The notes under the pieces are model-generated. The model ran no database searches and was not told the DNA's origin. It was given only the letters and a program-made list of their open reading frames with translations. DNA of 39,332 nucleotides from Rhodothermaceae bacterium (GTDB taxonomy: Bacteria > Bacteroidota > Rhodothermia > Rhodothermales > JAHQVL01). Made by a program: the position numbers and the translations under genes. The stretch's first letter is position 1. Each line of letters begins with the position of its first letter. Below are positions 8,627-16,714 of the stretch, one piece after another. The DNA lies in contig JAHQVL010000044.1 in NCBI GenBank assembly GCA_019634345.1, positions 1 to 39,332 of the forward strand, written 5' to 3'.

Positions 8627-10300
8627 TTAGGGAATGCGAACCAGCTTTCGGGTGAATTGATAGTGGTCCAGTTCTATGCGGGCATAATAGATGCCTGGGG
8701 GTAATTGCGAGCCGTCAAACTCTAAGGAGTAGGTGCCAGCTTCATGATCTCCTTGGGCTAAGACCTCGATCTCTCGGCCCAGTAGATCATATACAGCCAG
8801 GCGAACCTGCATCGGTTTAGGTAGGCTGTATCGGATCGTTGTGGACCAGGTGAAGGGATTGGGGAAGTTTTGATCGAAACCTAACGGGAATTCAAAGGAG
8901 GGAGGTGGAGTAAGGAGTTCTGGTCGGTACCCGGAGACCAAGTATTCGGATGGTGTAGCCTGCATGTTACCCACAATGCCTTTCAGTTTTCGGACGGAAT
9001 CCAGATAATTGCTCCCTCGTGCCCAGACAAGGGCCAGGAGTATCTCTGTGCTTTCCCCTGGGAGTAGCGTAAACGGTCCACTTGTCACAAGAAATCGTTT
9101 GTCGCCGGGAGGATTGGCTCCCAAACTGCTATCCGAGTACGGTTGGCGTTCGGTCCAAAACGGTTGTGTAATGGGATCTCCCGAATAAGCATAGCGTGTA
9201 GGCTTGTTTGAATAATGAGCGCCGTTGCCTCCGACTGTCATTGGATCCCCGTTTTGCCAAAGGCCCTGCAAAAAGGTATACATTTCAGCGCCATCTCCTG
9301 GGTCTCCCTGAATTCCTCCTCCACCTTCAAATGGAATGGCTGCGTGCATACCGGCCGTTTCACCTGGTTCGTCGACCTGACCATCATAATCGTTATCGAT
9401 AGAATCACGTTGAGCCTCCGGGGTCAGTAGAAACGTGTATCCTATTGCCGGAGGAGTGTCCTCGTATCCGTTTTCATCAAGCGGATCTCCGTTGTAGGTA
9501 TAACCGAGATGAAGCAGAGAATCAGAGCCCATGTGATCATCTGCAGCATTGCCTAAGTCGGGATCTAAAAACATGCCGGCATAAGCATCCGTGAGAGGGG
9601 CCGTGTTTTTGTTAGTGAGATGGTATCTGTAAAACGTGATGTCTCCACCCGATCGGGCATGTACAAAAGCAAAAGCAGAAGCTCGCACTTCAAGCCCAAT
9701 GGGCTGCGTTTTAGACCATTCATGTTCGCTGCCTCGGTCATTCATGATCCACCACAACAACTGATCGCCGAGCAACTCAGGCCGATCGCCGTCTTTGAGG
9801 TTATAATTGTTTGGATTGCCGTCTCCATCAACGACTGGTGCACCCAGGTGCCAGGGCCAATTAAGCAGGTTGTCGGAGACTATGCCTTGTTGGTCGTACA
9901 AAGCAAAATCATCGCTTCGGATTTCCCAAATTTCGTCATACGTGCTACAATCATCAGGTGGGTTGCCTTCAGAATCCAAAGGACCAGGCCAGAATTCATA
10001 AGGGCCAAAGGTTGATGAAGCTGAACGAAGCGATCCGTTGATGAGCCCTCCGAGGACGAACGTGCTGGTGAACATGGCACTTATGCCACTTCCCTTAGGT
10101 ACTTCGTAGAGGGTGTTGCTCCTATTCCAGAACAGGGCTCCGTTGTTATAAATTGGGGCCCTAATATTACCAGCTTCAAGAAAAGCTTCTGCTTGCGTTT
10201 CATCGCACGTACCAACTTGTCCGAAAGCAGGTAGCGCTAACAGTATAACTGCCAGGAATACGAATGAAATTCGAACCGGTATCAGGAGTTTGAACGGCAT
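8627..10300 (-). CDS. T9SS-sorted secreted protein, array copy 6, first gene of the array (557 aa)
   Basis: The frame stays open to 10384, but a signal peptide begins at the ATG at 10300 (MPFKLLIPVRISFVFLAVIL, cleavage near AFGQ), so I chose that start. The mature chain starts VGTC. Its second Cys is in PPDDCSTYD, the acidic loop is DNDYDGQVDEPGE, and GGGGIQGDPGDG follows. The sorting domain runs from LGFDQNFPNPF to KLVRIP. This is the promoter-proximal gene of the minus-strand array, so the roughly 210-bp gap to pckA (10301-10513) should hold the array promoter. I could not identify a convincing promoter there. Confidence 0.9.
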   Translation of the reverse strand: MPFKLLIPVRISFVFLAVILLALPAFGQVGTCDETQAEAFLEAGNIRAPIYNNGALFWNRSNTLYEVPKGSGISAMFTSTFVLGGLINGSLRSASSTFGPYEFWPGPLDSEGNPPDDCSTYDEIWEIRSDDFALYDQQGIVSDNLLNWPWHLGAPVVDGDGNPNNYNLKDGDRPELLGDQLLWWIMNDRGSEHEWSKTQPIGLEVRASAFAFVHARSGGDITFYRYHLTNKNTAPLTDAYAGMFLDPDLGNAADDHMGSDSLLHLGYTYNGDPLDENGYEDTPPAIGYTFLLTPEAQRDSIDNDYDGQVDEPGETAGMHAAIPFEGGGGIQGDPGDGAEMYTFLQGLWQNGDPMTVGGNGAHYSNKPTRYAYSGDPITQPFWTERQPYSDSSLGANPPGDKRFLVTSGPFTLLPGESTEILLALVWARGSNYLDSVRKLKGIVGNMQATPSEYLVSGYRPELLTPPPSFEFPLGFDQNFPNPFTWSTTIRYSLPKPMQVRLAVYDLLGREIEVLAQGDHEAGTYSLEFDGSQLPPGIYYARIELDHYQFTRKLVRIP

Positions 10301-10456
10301 GGTTAACGGCAGAATTGCTACAAGGTCTGTTATTAATATAACGTACCGTGCCTGGCCGTCAGAGATTGGAAGTCTGAATTCCAACTTACAGAGCGCGAAG
10401 TGTCAGATTTGCAACTCGAAAGGACGTAAGGAGGCTCTAATAATAACCGGGACAGA

Positions 10457-10492
10457 GGTACACGTGCTGGTTAATGCAGCAGCCCGTGTACC
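10457..10492 (-). terminator. Hairpin downstream of pckA, possible transcript end
   Basis: An 8-bp perfect stem (GGTACACG / CGTGTACC) is stacked on a 5-bp stem (TGCTG / CAGCA), with a 3-base bulge and a 7-base loop. It lies about 20 bp past the stop codon of pckA. No T-run follows on the minus strand, so it is not a classical intrinsic terminator. It could protect the 3' end of the mRNA or mark a Rho-type end before the cargo array begins. Confidence 0.45.
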
Positions 10493-10513
10493 CTGTACCA
10501 GTAACTGAGTTTG

Positions 10514-12118
10514 TTATGCAGTAACAGCTTCTAGTTCCGCAGCTGCCTCAAGGATCTCGGGGGTGCAGCCTTCTTTGAATTGTTCAAAGTTATTCGAAAA
10601 TAAGCCAGCTAGTTTTCGAGCGGAGCGATCAAACGCGTCCTTATCCGCCCAGGTATTACGCGGGGTTAAGATATCGCTTGGAACACCCGGTACTTCTGCG
10701 GGAATACCTACGCCAAAAATAGGATCACTCACAGTGGGTACATTCGCCAGCGCGCCTTCATTAATGGCATCGATAATGGCTCGGGTATGTTTCAAGCTCA
10801 TGCGATGCCCCACGCCGTATCCACCGCCTGTAAATCCTGTGTTTACAAGCCATGCTTTTGCGCCGTGTTTCTGCATTTTCTCAGCGAGCAAGGTTGCATA
10901 TTTATTTGGATGCCATACCAAGAAGGCTGCTCCAAAACACGCTGAAAACGTAGCTTCGGGGTCTGTAACACCCATTTCGGTCCCTGCCACTTTTGCTGTA
11001 TAGCCACTTATGAAATGGTACATGGCTTGAGCGGGGGTCAGTTGACTAACCGGTGGAAGCACGCCAAAGGCATCATAGGTCAGGAAGACAATATTGGAAG
11101 GATGCCCGCCCACGCAAGGGATTTTTGCGTTTGGAATGTACTCAATCGGATAGGAAGCACGCGTATTCTGCGTGATGCTGGTGTCGTGGTAATCTACTAC
11201 GTGGGATTTTTCATCATACACCACATTTTCTAAGAGCGTGCCGTACCGAATGGCGCTAAAGATCTCCGGCTCTTTTTCAGCCGAGAGGTCGATGGCCTTC
11301 GCGTAACAGCCCCCTTCGATGTTAAAGACCCCATTGTCTGTCCAGCAGTGTTCATCGTCACCAATAAGGTGCCTGTGAGGGTCAGCTGAAAGCGTTGTTT
11401 TTCCCGTTCCTGATAAACCAAAGAACAGCGTAACATTTCCATCATCGCCTTCATTGGCCGAACAGTGCATGGAAAGAACGTCTTTTTTCGGCATGATGTA
11501 ATGCATCACCGTAAATACGCCTTTTTTCATTTCTCCAGCATACTGAGTACCCAGGATGACCATTTCTTGGCGCTCAAAGCTAAGATCTATGCTGGTCTTA
11601 GACGTCATGTGGTGGGTAAGGCGGTTCGCTGGAAAAGCGCCAGCATTGAAGATTACGTAGTCTGGTTCACTAAAGTCGGCTAATTCTTCCGCCGTTGGAC
11701 GAATCAGCATATTGTGCATGAAGAGAGCATGATAGGCTCGTGAGCAGATAATGCGAACTTTGATCTGGTGCTCCGGGTCCCAGCCGGCAAATCCATCCAA
11801 TATATATAAACGATCCCGCGTATTGAGGTAGTCAGTCGCTCGTTCACGATTGACCATAAAGGTATGGTCATCAACCTTGATGTTGATATCTCCCCACCAA
11901 ATGTCACCGGCAGAGTCCTCATGTTCTACGATTCGTTTGTCCCGGGGGCTTCTCCCCGTTTTTGCCCCAGAGTAGATGATGAGAGCGCCCGTATCTGCAA
12001 GCGCTGAAGACTTGTCTCTTGATAATGCTTCTTCATAAAGGACGGCAGGGGGTGCATTATGCAAGTAAGTGCCAACCTCTATTCCGTATTGGTGGAGTAA
12101 ATTTTTGCTTTCAGCCAT
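10514..12118 (-). CDS. pckA: Phosphoenolpyruvate carboxykinase (ATP), EC 4.1.1.49
   Basis: This enzyme converts oxaloacetate and ATP to phosphoenolpyruvate, CO2 and ADP, the first committed step of gluconeogenesis in the cytoplasm. At 534 aa it has the usual length of the ATP-dependent form. Visible motifs are [13 protein letters not shown] (residues 50-62, substrate site), the P-loop GLSGTGKTT (234-242) followed by LIGDDEHCW (251-259, the metal-binding kinase-2 motif), and [15 protein letters not shown] further on. The start ATG at 12118 gives the normal N-terminus, with no Shine-Dalgarno visible. It appears to be its own transcription unit, bounded by hairpins at 10457 and 12203. The product does not depend on its neighbours, but it fits growth on organic acids and sugar-acid catabolites. 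Confidence 0.97.
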   Translation of the reverse strand: MAESKNLLHQYGIEVGTYLHNAPPAVLYEEALSRDKSSALADTGALIIYSGAKTGRSPRDKRIVEHEDSAGDIWWGDINIKVDDHTFMVNRERATDYLNTRDRLYILDGFAGWDPEHQIKVRIICSRAYHALFMHNMLIRPTAEELADFSEPDYVIFNAGAFPANRLTHHMTSKTSIDLSFERQEMVILGTQYAGEMKKGVFTVMHYIMPKKDVLSMHCSANEGDDGNVTLFFGLSGTGKTTLSADPHRHLIGDDEHCWTDNGVFNIEGGCYAKAIDLSAEKEPEIFSAIRYGTLLENVVYDEKSHVVDYHDTSITQNTRASYPIEYIPNAKIPCVGGHPSNIVFLTYDAFGVLPPVSQLTPAQAMYHFISGYTAKVAGTEMGVTDPEATFSACFGAAFLVWHPNKYATLLAEKMQKHGAKAWLVNTGFTGGGYGVGHRMSLKHTRAIIDAINEGALANVPTVSDPIFGVGIPAEVPGVPSDILTPRNTWADKDAFDRSARKLAGLFSNNFEQFKEGCTPEILEAAAELEAVTA

Positions 12119-12202
12119 TGTATGAACGTTATATCAATTCCAATTAATACAGACATCTAAACAGCAAGCGTGTAGAGAGTGTCTAAAGCTTAGTCTATAG
12201 TA

Positions 12203-12253
12203 TAAAATAAGAATGCTCACCCTACAAATATGAAGGAGAGCATACTTATTTTA
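12203..12253 (-). terminator. Hairpin between the Tat lipoprotein gene and pckA
   Basis: Fifteen paired bases with one A:A mismatch (TAAAATAAG, A, ATGCTC against GAGCAT, A, CTTATTTTA) enclose a 19-base loop. It begins about 60 bp past the stop codon of the gene at 12313-13770 and sits upstream of pckA. Read on the minus strand the 3' arm is T-rich (CTTATTTTATAC), which suits an intrinsic terminator. It could work in either direction. Confidence 0.55.
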
Positions 12254-12312
12254 ATGCGAGAAATACTGCCGGACGTGAAGGGGGATCCCTTACATCAGGA
12301 ATTAACAATAAA

Positions 12313-13770
12313 TCAGGAAGCGAATAACTGCATTTCAGGAGGGGGTAATGGTAAATCTGCATCTACCCGCTGGATAGGAGCTCCATCTATGTCTATAGTT
12401 ATCTGAGAGAACATGTCCGCCAGGCTTGTTTTCCCGTTTGAAGACAAGAAGTTTTCAAGATGATCAGGAGCCATGGAGTCAAACAAAATCATAGCTGCGT
12501 TCTGGCGGGCGAATATAGCTGGTGATACATTGCCGTTTTTGTCTACACCTCCGTTTAGGCCGCCAGCATCCTGGATATTAGGGACAGCATTGTACAGTCC
12601 GATCCAGCGGCGAAGCGTTTGCCGTTCTACAGAGTCGACTTCGAAGAGGCGGAGGGCAGCAACCAGTGCATCCACTGTAACTACAGATTCCCGGCTGCTG
12701 GATCCAGAGCCAGAGGCCGTTAGACGAATCAGTCCATTGTCATTCAAGAACTCGCCTGATGAATCTGGGCCTCCTGAATAAATTCCAGGTAGGTTTTCAA
12801 ATCGTGCCGCATCCAAGAACGAGTACAAGACATTATACAAGGCATCAGTAAGGACCATGCCAATGCTGGACGTAGGTAAAGAGAGCAAGGAATGGAAATA
12901 TTGATTTGCACTCCCGGTGCGTGAAAGAGGTACGGGAATGTTTATCAATCCGGTAAAAGAATCCCCATGCTGGCTGGTTGGAATACCACTTTCACCAATA
13001 AGCGCCTGCCATGCATCCTGGCCTACCTGAGCACTCGAAATTGTAGAGGAGTCCCCTATAAAAAAGCTCAGTACGAATGCGAGTTCTACGTAGAATTCGT
13101 TAAAGAGGATGTCGATTTTTGACGTACCGATATCCGCGTTTAGGGCTGATCCCGACTCTGGGAAGAACAGGGAGTCTCCGCTGAGATAGAAATTGTACCC
13201 TTCTTTCTGATTCAGTAAAAACAAGTTGGCCTTGTCCTCAACAGGGGTACCTGCAAAGGCACTTGCTGCCATCGCTACACGAGCGGATAAGGCCGCATTT
13301 TCAGCGATTGAGAATTCTGGAGATCCCTTTGCAAAACCAGAGCTAGTGTTGGCAAAGTCGAGTGAAGGGAGGAAGCCGCGATAGTCGATAAAGGCTACTG
13401 AGTTCTCCTGCGCGAGGATCAGGTTATCCAGCATTGTTTCGATCGTTACAGAATCGCCAAGATCGATCAGGTATTGGAGCCGATACGCGATACTGACGGG
13501 GTCCGTTATATTTGAAATGGCTCCGTTGAGTAACGCGTTATTGGGAAACAGCGTTGGTGATGAGATAGCGATGTCATAAAATCCGGCGTTAGACGTTACG
13601 AGTTCGAGTTCATCGATTTCTGGTCCTGAAAAGCTCTCAAATGGATCCTCGGTTGTGTCACAACCTACGATGCCCAGAGCTGCGGCTCCACCCAGTGCTG
13701 TTTTTATAAATTTTCTTCGTGACTGTGCAGGTGTTGCAATAGAAAACATTGCATTTTTTATGTGTTGCAT
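12313..13770 (-). CDS. Tat-exported lipoprotein of unknown family (485 aa)
   Basis: The N-terminus has a twin-arginine signal, SRRKFIK at residues 17-23, then a short Ala/Gly/Leu segment and a lipobox-like IVGC with Cys37. The precursor is therefore probably exported folded and then lipidated. I do not recognise the rest. It is predicted mostly helical, with many Ala/Leu/Phe stretches, and has Cys only at 37. The region after about residue 350 has a Gly/Ser-rich stretch (SGSGSSSRES). Tat export often means a cofactor or metal is bound before export, but no metal motif stands out. It lies 34 bp downstream of the DUF2911 lipoprotein gene and is probably co-transcribed with it. A helical ferritin-like or imelysin-like fold is possible but unsupported. 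Confidence 0.75.
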   Translation of the reverse strand: MQHIKNAMFSIATPAQSRRKFIKTALGGAAALGIVGCDTTEDPFESFSGPEIDELELVTSNAGFYDIAISSPTLFPNNALLNGAISNITDPVSIAYRLQYLIDLGDSVTIETMLDNLILAQENSVAFIDYRGFLPSLDFANTSSGFAKGSPEFSIAENAALSARVAMAASAFAGTPVEDKANLFLLNQKEGYNFYLSGDSLFFPESGSALNADIGTSKIDILFNEFYVELAFVLSFFIGDSSTISSAQVGQDAWQALIGESGIPTSQHGDSFTGLINIPVPLSRTGSANQYFHSLLSLPTSSIGMVLTDALYNVLYSFLDAARFENLPGIYSGGPDSSGEFLNDNGLIRLTASGSGSSSRESVVTVDALVAALRLFEVDSVERQTLRRWIGLYNAVPNIQDAGGLNGGVDKNGNVSPAIFARQNAAMILFDSMAPDHLENFLSSNGKTSLADMFSQITIDIDGAPIQRVDADLPLPPPEMQLFAS

Positions 13771-13804
13771 ACGAATAGCTTCGAAAGAAAAGCAGTAGTT
13801 TTAT

Positions 13805-14974
13805 TTAGTTAATTTGTACAGGTACAGAGAATGCGGACTGGTCCCAGGCAATTTGTAGCCTATGGGATGATGCTTCTTCTTCAATGGAAATGTTGAACAC
13901 TTCCACTACATCATCCAGTTGGGTACGTGTCATGGAGACGCGTCCCAGGTCCAATTCGCTGTTGTATGTAGTTCCACCCTGGTCCGTCTGCGTATTGATA
14001 ATCAGAGTTCCTCCTTCTGATTCGGGGATCGTAAAGAGGGTATAAGTACCCGCAGGTACAGAAACATCTCCAATGGTTAGATCTTGGTCGGTTTCGAAGT
14101 GAGTAGCCCGGTTTGCCCCCGTTCTCCACACCTCACCCCATGGGACAATATTGCCGAAAATTGTTCTTCCTCGCTTAGAAGGCGTGCCGAAGTCAATGCG
14201 AATGTTGGCTTCGTTGACCGTTGCGAGCGTCTCTCCACGTCCTGAAAGAGGGCCAAATGCAGATCCCGTCTTATCCAGCTCGCTAAAATAGGCTGCCAGG
14301 GCTTCCACATCCACGGATTCAACGCGCCGTACTCTAAGCTTGCGTGTTGTATTCCCCGCGTCCAATACCATAATCTGCCCCACATCGTCTACAGTAACAC
14401 CCATCGTTCCGCGAAAGGGGTGTTTGATGGTCATAGAATCTGCCGAGAGACGTCGAATTTCAAACGTCTGAGCTCGCCTGCCCGAAAGCAGGGGTTGTTC
14501 ATAGACATCTTGAGCAGACGAGTATGCCCTTGGCAGCACCTGGTCGAAAGGCCAGTGGATCATGTCCAAGAAGGGCAACGCTGTAACCGGTGCAGCTAGT
14601 GTCCGGCTCGTTTCTTCGCCGCCTTCATAGCTCGTCAGCGTATATCCTGAATCAGAAGATACAAGCACAGAACGGGAAGCGGGTTGCTCACCATCCGTAA
14701 AGGTGGTCACAATCGTTTCAAGCCGTTCTATACCCCCAGCCTCGTTCACGTTCATGGTATATCGGCGCAAGGAGGTGGAGGGAGTGCGAAGCATTACCGT
14801 AGCTTCAATTGTGTTATCAGAGACAACAACATGTTCTGCAGCCAGCGTGTCAGCACCAAGCAACGTAATAAAGCCAGCTTGCTGAACACGCTCATCAGAG
14901 GGAGTGGAACAGGCAGATAGAAGGGTTAAGCAACAAATAATTGCTAATAGAATGCGCATGAGTTTGAAAAACAT
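13805..14974 (-). CDS. DUF2911-domain lipoprotein (389 aa)
   Basis: The N-terminus is a lipoprotein signal with lipobox LSAC (Cys22). Residues of about 25-230 are of unknown type. From about 248 the chain matches DUF2911: FGTPSKRGRTIFGNIVPWG, then EVWRTGANRATHFETD, then VPAGTYTLFTIP, and a C-terminal beta-rich part ending SVPVQIN. DUF2911 proteins are common, uncharacterised periplasmic or surface proteins of Bacteroidota and relatives. The gene starts with ATG at 14974 and leads into the Tat lipoprotein 34 bp downstream. An expression unit of two envelope lipoproteins is likely. The function cannot be assigned. Confidence 0.9.
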   Translation of the reverse strand: MFFKLMRILLAIICCLTLLSACSTPSDERVQQAGFITLLGADTLAAEHVVVSDNTIEATVMLRTPSTSLRRYTMNVNEAGGIERLETIVTTFTDGEQPASRSVLVSSDSGYTLTSYEGGEETSRTLAAPVTALPFLDMIHWPFDQVLPRAYSSAQDVYEQPLLSGRRAQTFEIRRLSADSMTIKHPFRGTMGVTVDDVGQIMVLDAGNTTRKLRVRRVESVDVEALAAYFSELDKTGSAFGPLSGRGETLATVNEANIRIDFGTPSKRGRTIFGNIVPWGEVWRTGANRATHFETDQDLTIGDVSVPAGTYTLFTIPESEGGTLIINTQTDQGGTTYNSELDLGRVSMTRTQLDDVVEVFNISIEEEASSHRLQIAWDQSAFSVPVQIN

Positions 14975-15060
14975 TATTCCTTATATGGAAGATCTCGTTT
15001 TTCAAGCATTACTTCAAGTGACAGGCAAAAGTTCTTTGTTATTTATGGATTTTCATACTT

Positions 15061-15145
15061 TTTAAAGTTCAATGTTTAACGTTTAATGTTGGTTTTCCTA
15101 ATCCCCAATCCTTTGAACATTAAACATTGAACTTTAAACCTTGAA
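15061..15145. repeat. Heptad-repeat inverted repeat, element 1
   Basis: An 18-bp perfect inverted repeat (15061-15078 and 15121-15138, TTTAAAGTTCAATGTTTA and its complement) flanks a 42-base centre. Both arms are made of 7-bp units: GTTCAAT, GTTTAAC, GTTTAAT on the left, and GAACATT, AAACATT, GAACTTT, AAACCTT on the right. The right arm runs directly into the stop codon of the sulfatase gene at 15146-15148. The centre reads GTTGGTTTTCCTAATCCCC, like the element at 33987. It may act as a 3'-end structure for the sulfatase mRNA. Confidence 0.85.
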
Positions 15146-16621
15146 CTACCTGGACCTCCCCTCATCCCTATACTGATTTAACAACGCGGTAAGTTCTTCG
15201 ACGACTTCGGGGTTTTCGAGATAGAGGTTTTGGGTTTCTTGGAGGTCTGCTCTCAGGTTGTATAGCTGGCCGGCAGGTTCTCCGGGGGCTGGGTCGATAA
15301 ATCGGGGAGCTGTGAATCCACCGGATCCGCGGCCTTCGATGAGTTTCCAATCGCCTTTCCGGATGGCGAACATGCCTTCAGAGGAGTGATGAATCGCGTG
15401 GTCCCGGCCGAATGATGAGTTGGATGCATCTTGCATGATAGGGAATAAGCTGTAGCTGTCTTCCCCTTCGTTGTCTGCAAGGTCGATGTCCAGAATATCT
15501 GCAAAAGTGGCCAAGAAGTCGGTGAGAGACACGATATCGTCATTGACGGACCCGGCTGGGATGGTGCCTGGCCATCTGGCTATTAAGGGTACTCGGTGCC
15601 CCCCTTCGTGGATATCAGCCTTAATACCCCTGAGGTTTAAATTAGAGAGGTGATCATACCGGTCGATGTCCTCTTGAATCCAGAACGAGCCGTTGTCGCT
15701 GGCAACAATAATGAGCGTATTGTCTGTAAAGCCATTTCTTTCGAGGGCCTCGAGGACCTGGCCAACGGTATGGTCCACCTGAACGGTAAAGTCTCCATAT
15801 TCACCCGCTGAACTGGTGCCGATGAATTCATCTGTGGGTAACCAGGGTGTATGAGGCGCAGGAAGGGGGAAATAGAGGAAAAACGGGGGGGTGTCCGCGT
15901 CAGAAGCCCGCTCGTCGATGTAAGTGACAGCCTTCTCGGTAATGTCGGGCAATACATCAATGTGTTTAAAGCTAGGAGCAATAGGGCCTGGGCGCCAGTA
16001 CGGGCCTCCATACTCGTATCCACTGGGGCCCACTGAATCGGTTGGTAATTCAACAACCTGTTCATTTTCGACATACACATAAGGAATCATGTCGAGCGAA
16101 GCGGGAATCCCAAAATAATAATCAAATTCATGGGCTCTTGGGCCTGGAGACAGGGTACCGCTATAATCAAGCGGCTCTTCACTACCGAGCCCGAGGTGCC
16201 ATTTGCCAATTACTGCTGTATGGTAGCCTTCTTTTTTCAAAAGGGTTGCGAGCGTGGTACGGGTTGTATCAATCAGGTTGGCAGAGTATCCGCGCGTCAC
16301 TCCTTTTTTTAGGCGGGTTCGCCAACTGTACCGGCCCGTTAACAGTCCATATCTCGTTGGAGTGCAAACACCTGAAGGCGAGTGAGCATCGGTAAAACGG
16401 ATCCCTTCATTCGCAATCTGATCCATGTACGGAGTCGGGATTTTAGAATCCGCATTATACACGGCGGGATCACCGTACCCCATATCATCAGCAAGGATAA
16501 ATACAATGTTGGGGTGTTCTGGTTGGGGGGGAGTGGTAGGCGTATTACACGCTGATACAAAGCAAGCAATGCAGACGAAAAGCATCGCCTGCATGCTGAA
16601 TGAAATAGGGAAAGATTGCAT
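15146..16621 (-). CDS. Sulfatase (arylsulfatase-type) lipoprotein
   Basis: The enzyme hydrolyses sulfate esters, most likely on a polysaccharide or glycoconjugate, in the periplasm or at the surface. The lipoprotein signal ends in VSAC (Cys25). The sulfatase fold follows: NIVFILADDMGYGD at 38-51 (metal ligands Asp45 and Asp46), then the signature CTPTR with Cys86 as the residue converted to formylglycine, followed by YGLLTGR. GKWHLG at 139-144 and a later ASDNGSF segment supply the remaining active-site residues. At 491 aa it is of usual size for family S1. No formylglycine-generating enzyme is visible here. The substrate is unknown; the DUF1080 gene about 3 kb away and the uronate genes hint at sulfated uronic-acid glycans. 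Confidence 0.95.
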   Translation of the reverse strand: MQSFPISFSMQAMLFVCIACFVSACNTPTTPPQPEHPNIVFILADDMGYGDPAVYNADSKIPTPYMDQIANEGIRFTDAHSPSGVCTPTRYGLLTGRYSWRTRLKKGVTRGYSANLIDTTRTTLATLLKKEGYHTAVIGKWHLGLGSEEPLDYSGTLSPGPRAHEFDYYFGIPASLDMIPYVYVENEQVVELPTDSVGPSGYEYGGPYWRPGPIAPSFKHIDVLPDITEKAVTYIDERASDADTPPFFLYFPLPAPHTPWLPTDEFIGTSSAGEYGDFTVQVDHTVGQVLEALERNGFTDNTLIIVASDNGSFWIQEDIDRYDHLSNLNLRGIKADIHEGGHRVPLIARWPGTIPAGSVNDDIVSLTDFLATFADILDIDLADNEGEDSYSLFPIMQDASNSSFGRDHAIHHSSEGMFAIRKGDWKLIEGRGSGGFTAPRFIDPAPGEPAGQLYNLRADLQETQNLYLENPEVVEELTALLNQYRDEGRSR

Positions 16622-16714
16622 ATCTAAGCTACACGGTCTAAACCTGGTGGACTGATAACCTCACAGTGAGAGAGGCGTAGCTAATGATATGAACTGGAAA
16701 AAGGTAAAGAAAGT

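Noticed and set aside
10301..10384. N-terminal extension of copy 6 up to 10384
   Set aside because: The added 28 residues come before a normal signal peptide and would bury it, so the ATG at 10300 is a better start.
12178..12196. GTCTAAAGCTTAGTC upstream of pckA as an operator like that at 24966
   Set aside because: It shares the word GTCTAA but its symmetry is imperfect and the spacing differs, so the link is probably chance.
15061..15138. Possible CRISPR or tRNA in the heptad regions
   Set aside because: The 7-bp units have no unique spacers of constant length and no cloverleaf can be drawn, and no cas gene is present.
15637..16080. 147-aa minus-strand frame within the sulfatase gene
   Set aside because: It lies in an alternate frame of a clear sulfatase and has no recognisable motif.
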